64,000 nucleotides of DNA from Heterocephalus glaber (taxonomy: Eukaryota > Chordata > Mammalia > Rodentia > Bathyergidae). The notes under the pieces were generated by a model. The model made no database searches and was not told the origin of the DNA. It saw only the letters and a list, made by a program, of their open reading frames with translations. Each line of letters opens with the position of its first letter. Position 1 is the stretch's first letter. The position numbers were made by a program, and so were the translations under genes. Below, piece by piece: positions 58,310 through 64,000 of the stretch. Where the stretch lies: positions 10,159,578 to 10,223,577 of the forward strand of contig NW_004624743.1 of assembly GCF_000247695.1 (NCBI RefSeq), given 5' to 3'.

Positions 58310-58600
58310 AAACATATTCAAAATGATTCTAAATAGAGGCTTTAATTATTAAATATTACTTTATTTAATATTAAATATTATTTTTCCACTTTATAAATAC
58401 ACTGGCATGCTAGATTTTGTTTTGTAGATGTTCCTATCTGCCCTTGCTGTCGCTTCTAGCTAGAAAGTTCCTCAGGGCATTCAGAAGTCTGAGCTGTCCC
58501 TCCGCTGAGAGCCCTTCCCTGGCCTCTTTTTAAATGCCCGGTTCCTATTTGCTGCTTTATATTTTCATAGCTTTGACTATCACCCATTATGCTGTATAAT
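58310..58600. other. AT-rich intron
   Basis: 'Ctgagctgtccctccgctgagagcccttccctggcctc' near 58489-58527 may be an L2 antisense piece. Nothing else is recognised. Confidence 0.35.
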
Positions 58601-58604
58601 TTCA

Positions 58605-58686
58605 CTTTTTTTGGTACTGGGGATCAAACTCGGGTCCTTGCATTTGTGAGGCAGGTGGCAGAACCACTGAGCTAAATCCCCGGCCC
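58605..58686 (-). repeat. ID-type tRNA-derived SINE
   Basis: Complete minus-strand copy with a short A tail, A box and B box GTTTGATCC. TSD tataatttca on both sides (58595-58604 and 58688-58697). Confidence 0.93.
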
Positions 58687-59014
58687 TTATAATTTCATAT
58701 TTTAACTGTTTCTTCCAAAAAAAATGTATTCTCCATGAGGTCTTTTATGAAGAACCCTAGAGCCTTAGAACATTGTCTAGCGAATTTATAGTAGGTGTTC
58801 AACAAATATTTGGTGAACGGATGATGGCATTATAAAAGATGTTTACATTAGACTGCATTTCTATAGATACGTGGCTGTTCATCAGAACTAGAGCACAAAA
58901 TGATAATCGTTCCACAGTAAATTAGAGACTAGTTTTAGGCTGTGTTTGCAGTGAATGGAAGAACTCTGAGTTCCCATGTGGCACTGAGAGGTGATTTTTG
59001 TTCTGGAACACACC

Positions 59015-59330
59015 TGTCCTAGTCACTTTCTCGGCACCCAGACGGATCCCTGACACCCTCGGCTGAGAGGAGGAGCGGTTTATTTCTGCTCAGTTTTAGT
59101 CCATGCTCCCCAGCTGCGTGGCGTGGTAGAAGGAGGAGGCCTTGCTGTTCCCTGGGGCACCCAGGAGCAGAGAGAAAAGGGAGGAGCAGGGGACCACGTG
59201 CAAGGCCCACTTCCTAACAGCAAATGTGCACCAACTCATGGAAGGGACGCATCCACCAATGAGTACAGCACCCTCCACACACATGAGAATCTGGGGAACA
59301 CTGGATCTAAACCATAGCAGCACCATAGGT
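59015..59330 (-). repeat. Probable MaLR-like LTR fragment
   Basis: 'Ctgtcctagtcactttctc', 'gaggagcggtttatttctgctcag', 'cgcatccaccaatgagtacagcacc' and 'ggaacactggatctaaacc' follow the antisense MaLR LTR order. Confidence 0.5.
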
Positions 59331-59339
59331 TAAGGTCTC

Positions 59340-61300
59340 TTTAGGGTTAAATAAAAGTGGGGCTGTCCAAAAACTGGAAGCCTCCTAACTCACACCAGAA
59401 TTGCACTGACTTTGATACTGTTATTCAGTGTTCCTAAATGAGAATAAATTGACTTTGTCTTTTGAAATTTCATGTAAGTACAGGCTGGCAGTACTTAAAG
59501 ATAAAAGGACAAATGTCCCTGCTTTCTTGAATCTTTATCATGCTTAGTATGCTTAGTATCAGGCAGATTACAGAAACACAGAAGCTAGAAGCTTGTTTTT
59601 TGAAAACCTTTTAGTCTCTGGAACAGTGAGACACAAACACCATAAGTAATCAGTACATATCAGTAAGTTGTCAGTTTCTACAGAGATTCAGATGAAGGAA
59701 GGACCACTGTGGGTGGCTGCAGTTGAGGAGACTGCATACTAACGCTGTAGCCAGGCATTAAAAGAGGAAAAGCCTTTTGCTAGGTAGTTCAGGAGGACAA
59801 GAGTTCAATTGTGAGCGAGGGTAAAAATGGGAAATCAGCATGGCCAGAGCCAGCAGTCTGAGCCGGGGATCCCCCAAGGGCCAGAGTGTACTTTGCCAGC
59901 CCCTGGAGACCTCCCTGGTGTGAATATTACCTCCCTTCAACCGGTTTCCTACCCCTGTCTATCTAGGTTTACAAGTGGGAAACACTGTAAAATGTACAGA
60001 AATAAAAGAAATTTTCCCATGTGAAATAAAAGACACTCACCCATGTGGAGTCCATAGAAAAGGATAGTCTTGTAAGGGCATAGCAAGGATCCCATGGAAA
60101 TCAAAGTCAGAGAACCAAAGTATCAAAGAGTCTGCAGCCAGATTGCTTTTAGTACAGTTTGGTGTTAGATCCAGTTTAGGCTTCCTCAGTTCAACCTTGG
60201 TCGTTGTGGTGGAGTGAAACAGGCCTCAGGGGAGGATTCAGGGACCTGGACTGGGGCTGTAGTTTCTGCACCTGAACCTGTGAGTAACTTCCTTAGCCAG
60301 TAGTTCCTCCTCCTCTTGCCCTGGTTACCGGAAAGGGTAGATAAGGTGTGTGGAAGTGCTGTGTAAGCCCTGGAACATTCCGCAGGAATGTGGCTGTCAA
60401 GTAACATCAACTAAAGCATTTAGTCCCTTACTGAGAACCTTACACGGAACCAAATGACTGAAGCTCTCATGTACACGGATCTGATAAATACAGCGATTTA
60501 TTCAGACCACAGCCAGAGAATCAAGATTTTTTCCTTTTTATATATAACAATTGTTAGGATTGGTGAAATCTAATCTTAAAGCAATACTATTTTGCTACTC
60601 ACTGGTTTCTTATAATTCATCTTCTGCCTCTAGATAAAACCTTGGCAAACCTCATGAAACTCCTGCTCACTCTTCGAAAATACGAAGTCCTGTGGCTGCT
60701 TTAAGTCACAAAGTGTGTCGATTTCATAATCTCCGAGTCCAGCCCCAGGGAATTGTGAGAGTTGCTAATTGCGCTCGGCTACAACAGCCCTCCTGGCAGC
60801 AGCATGTTCTTCCTACAGCACCACGTGTGCATAAAGCTTTTACCCCTCTGCCTCAGCCCTTATTCCTGGCTCTCAGGGGTTGGAATACAGGAGAGAGGGT
60901 AGGAAAGAGAGGCTGGAAAATACTGACTGACATATTGCATTATTGCTCTGAGCTGGCGTGTACCCCCTGGAGGGTTGCTTTTCATTTGTAAAATAACTAG
61001 CAAGTCACAAGTACCGGCAGCCTCCTGTGGGGCCACTGTCTTTCCAAGAGGTTCTGTTGGTCAACAGCTGGAATCTCGATGGCCTGGCTCTCTCTTGGGA
61101 GCGTGCCAGAAGCACCTGGGTCACACTTTGACCCAGTGAACTGTGAAGTGCAGGTACACTCAACCTAACACCGCTAATAGTGTATTTATTCCTGCTGAAT
61201 AAGTAGCCACATGTTAGATTTTCCAAGTGGGAGGCAACACCAGAAGTCTTCATAACTGTCCCCCATACTCAGGAGGCTGGAAATCAGCTCTACTGGGCAT
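59340..61300. other. Mostly unique intron
   Basis: Little repeat content is recognised. The stretch 60440-60990 has ordinary complexity, and candidate conserved noncoding DNA is possible. No exon was found. Confidence 0.4.
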
Positions 61301-61304
61301 AACT

Positions 61305-61308
<4 letters not shown>

Positions 61309-61348
<40 letters not shown>

Positions 61349-61378
61349 ACACACACACACACTCACACTCACAAAGAC
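61309..61378. repeat. (CT)n-(CA)n compound microsatellite
   Basis: A CT run with one G break passes into CA/TCACA units. The Ser-Leu run in the + frame here is from the repeat. Confidence 0.95.
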
Positions 61379-61379
61379 A

Positions 61380-63215
61380 CACGTTTTAAAAAAAACCTTT
61401 CCTTCTGTAATCTCTGATTCTCTCTTTTGCTATTTAACACCCTTGACACATGAAGGTCCGTGTAGTTTCACAAGTTTCTACAGTGTTTGGTTTGTCCCAA
61501 CTTCTTTGGTATCTGATACCTTAGGGTCTTTACTACAACTTCCTTTCCATTTTAATAAGATTTATCCTCTCTTGTAAAAATTTAAATGAAGGATAATCAT
61601 AAAAAAATACAGTTTTTGCCTCATGAATTACTAGCCAACACTGACAAAAATTATTTGATGCTCCTGTCCACCTGTCATTCCATTGGCGGCTACTGGGTTA
61701 TAACCAAGTTATTCAAGAATCCAGGCCTGTTGGCGTGGCCAACACATAATAGCCCACACTCATAATACATTCTGCTTTTCCATAAACAATAATGTTAGAC
61801 CAAGACTACTGAGCTGAGTCAACTGACAATTATCCACATTAGCAAAATATATTTTATAGAGAGATGATGTAAAGATTTTAAAACAATTTCTGGGTAAACT
61901 GTGAAGCCTCTCTCCTTTACCACAGAGTTTACATGGCACAACACTGGCTTAGTAATAACTTCAGTAGTAAGTACTAGTTAAACTACCTCAACTAACCAGC
62001 CGCTTGGAAACACAGTACACACTGCACCTCCCTTTACCAAACTGTTAGAGGATTTGGGACGGAAGAATTTGGGAGGCAAATTGAGTTGGAAGAAGTCAGA
62101 AGCTGACCTTTCAAAGATGTTTTAAGATTTTTTGTGTGTGTTTATAAAATAGAAAATGTGTTTGCTCTGCGTGCAATATTAGCAACAATGGGCCTGCATA
62201 ATTAATGTCTGCATGTTATTTATCTCGGCATGACTTTTGAGATGATGATGACATAACGTGTATAACTGCAGGGGAAGTAGAGGTTGACCATTCTGGGAAG
62301 TAGAGGACTTAGGGCCTTTGATTTTCCTCCAGTTCATGTATTTCCACACACTCAGTGTTTCCTGAGTGTGACTGCACATCTGTGTGTTTGTCATAGATTT
62401 GTGAGGCCAGTCACTGCTTAAGTGCATTCTCTCATGGTCCATATTTTCTCAGTTCCTTTGAAGGATATGAGGTCAAAGCTAAATGGACTTTTCACACTTA
62501 GGAGACCAGCAGAGTCATCCAGCCTTTTCTAAAAGGCTTCTTTGTAAACTTTGCACGTGGTGCTCTGCTTGGATTGAGGAAGTTCATTTGGGATAAATAA
62601 GTTAAATATTTAAAGAAATACATGCATATGACTCCTGATGACCACATATGGACAGTTGTCACCCTGAATATTAACTCAGAATTGTAAAAAGTATTATCAT
62701 TCTGTTTGTGCTTAGGCAAATACTAGGATTTAAGTATCACTATCATCAAATGAAGTGGATTCAAATAGAAGAAAAATGTCAACCTCAGACAGATTTAAAG
62801 TTCAAATATCTGATGTGTCTTGGTTATTTTGAAGCGAGTGTGCTTTAGGGAAAGAAATAGCATGTAAATCATGCGGTGTAGGAGATTTGGAAATACCTGC
62901 TAAAGCCTCCAAGCCTGTCAGCGACGAGGCATAGCCGTCCCTGACACAAGTTGGGTGCTGACTTGCAAGGGGGGACCCGGCTGTCCTCCTCGGGCCTTGC
63001 TGATACTTAGGGAGATGGTCACCCACTCCGGGCTGTTGCTGCAGTCGTAAGGAGGGCCCTAGGCGTGAGAAGTTAATTGGTAGTACTTCCTTCCCGCCTG
63101 GCTGAGGCACTGTCCTGCCGCCGCAGCGGGAGCGTGAAGTTGTTTGGGATGACAGTGTGTTGGTAAGAAGGCCACTGCATTAATTCCTTATGTCCCTTCT
63201 TGGGGTTCAGGAAGA
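61380..63215. other. Intron, nothing recognised
   Basis: Unique sequence, partly AT-rich. A GC-rich short part lies at 62900-63150. Minus frames at 62179-62442 and 62802-63110 are not recognised. Confidence 0.4.
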
Positions 63216-63219
63216 GACA

Positions 63220-63520
63220 TCTCTGCAAAGGACTCAGATTGACCCTTCTCCGAGGCACATGGAGACCATAATGCTCTGTGAGGTGAATCAGACTCGTGGT
63301 TTCGCCTACAGGATAAACCCAAAGTGTACATGAAGGGCAAAAGAAAAGATAGATAATAACACACAGGGAGACAGATCATTTCAGATGGCCCAGGGGACCA
63401 AGAGATAGAGGACGGGGAGAGGACACACCAGGACTGACAGGCATCTGTCCTTGCCCAGCTCCACACAACGAGTAAGGTCGTTATGTACTGCAAACATGGA
63501 CTCAGAAAAATATAAAAAAG
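63220..63520 (+). repeat. L1 LINE 3' UTR fragment
   Basis: 'Gtggtttcgcctacaggataaaccc', 'agggagacagatcatttcag' and 'gttatgtactgcaaacatggac' parallel the L1 3' UTR copies at 30850 and 57940. From 63530 to 64000 nothing is recognised. Confidence 0.65.
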
Positions 63521-64000
63521 AAGAATGACACATCTCAGGTGTGGCTCCCTGATGCATGGGTGGAAAAATTTCAAATCTCAGCTGGGCTTCTGAGTAGAGG
63601 ATTCTATAGCTCTCTGACCGCCACCGTGAACTTGGCCCCTCCCAGCACTTCCTGACATCTTCATCCGGTGGTGTTTTCTGCCATGGCATCAGCGCCATCC
63701 GATGTCATATATTTATTTATTTGCATCCTTTTCCTGTTTTCTTTCTCTCAGGTATCTATTTGTGTCACATTCCAGCTGTGGTCTAAGCAGGAGTTTTGTG
63801 CTTTAAAACCCTTTTCAGGGCTTAGATCAAGACAAGGTTAGACTAATGAGAATTACGAAGTAGAGCCTACTGGAATGTGGCTTGCGAGTTCAGAACTTTT
63901 GTCTCTGTGATTGTCACTGCTCCTACCCTGGACCCTTGATGGTCTCTAGTCTGGAGCAGTAAAGATTCACTAAATGCAAGACTGGAGATAGTGGTGAGGC

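Larger units (their letters stand above)
14983..64000 (+). other. ADGRV1: ADGRV1 intron (5' part), at least 49 kb
   Basis: After the phase-2 donor at 14983 no acceptor followed by the TM5 exon (which should begin with the extracellular-loop-2 Cys) was found on the + strand to the end of the window. I looked for TM5-TM7 and for the cytoplasmic tail, and saw neither. The rest of the window is therefore most simply one large intron, unless the gene is rearranged or an exon was missed. Large 3' introns are expected for this gene, which spans hundreds of kilobases in mammals. Confidence 0.8.

Noticed and set aside
9704..58686. tRNA-like sequences with A and B boxes that could be called tRNA genes
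   Set aside because: They share one ID-type SINE consensus, carry A tails and TSDs, and lack a tRNA anticodon arm fold with a 3' end. They are retroposons.
9704..58686. A repeated motif at many sites, as in a CRISPR array
   Set aside because: Copies are kilobases apart, on both strands, and each has its own TSD. This is a dispersed SINE family in a mammalian genome.
61227..61577. A 116-codon + frame with Ser-Leu and Thr-His runs
   Set aside because: It is produced by the CT/CA microsatellite at 61309-61378.
1..64000. A novel multi-gene system, prokaryotic operon or integrated virus with intact genes
   Set aside because: No run of co-directed long frames, no gag/pol/env-type frames and no operon signals were seen. 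All content fits introns of one mammalian gene plus dispersed repeats.

Overview
This window is mammalian genomic DNA, almost certainly from a rodent. It has about 17 copies of a tRNA-derived ID-type SINE with an intact pol III A box and B box, four rodent B1-type 7SL monomers, L1 3' UTR and ORF2 fragments, MaLR-like LTRs, and old MIR, L2 and MER5-type repeats. B2 and B4 SINEs typical of mice and rats were not seen, so a non-murid rodent lineage is more likely. The species cannot be fixed from this sequence alone.

The window lies inside one gene on the + strand. Two coding exons of ADGRV1 (adhesion GPCR V1, also VLGR1/GPR98) are recognisable. Exon 4011-4127 is 39 codons and covers the end of TM2, extracellular loop 1 and most of TM3. 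Exon 14804-14982 is 59 codons plus 2 nt and covers the end of TM3, intracellular loop 2, TM4 and extracellular loop 2. They join in phase 0 and read continuously across the junction. All other sequence is intron: 1-4010 (partial), 4128-14803 (10.7 kb), and 14983-64000 (at least 49 kb, with no exon for TM5-TM7 or the cytoplasmic tail found).

Between 4128 and 14803 there is a cluster of SINE insertions at 9.6-11.5 kb, including a nested double retroinsertion at one target site, and a 66-nt exon-like segment at 14674-14739 just upstream of the TM4 exon. The long 3' intron holds L1 fragments (15.6-16.1, 17.5-18.1, 30.0-31.2, 49.2-50.3, 57.9-58.3 and 63.2-63.5 kb), MaLR-like LTRs (19.4-20.4, 37.6-38.0, 43.4-43.7, 45.0-45.3, 53.0-53.4 and 59.0-59.3 kb) and scattered SINEs. 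It also has stretches of unique DNA, some of which (39.3-41.2, 42.1-42.8, 56.1-57.6 and 60.4-61.3 kb) look like candidate conserved noncoding DNA.

No independent protein-coding gene, structural RNA gene, CRISPR array or prokaryotic-type system was found. The most notable items are the in-frame pseudoexon, the repeated use of one retroinsertion site, a SINE carrying extra sequence inside its target duplication, two internally deleted ID elements with similar breakpoints, an L1 inverted repeat, and two intronic GC-rich islands. Repeat family names are from pattern recognition only; their boundaries are approximate unless a target-site duplication (TSD) is given.
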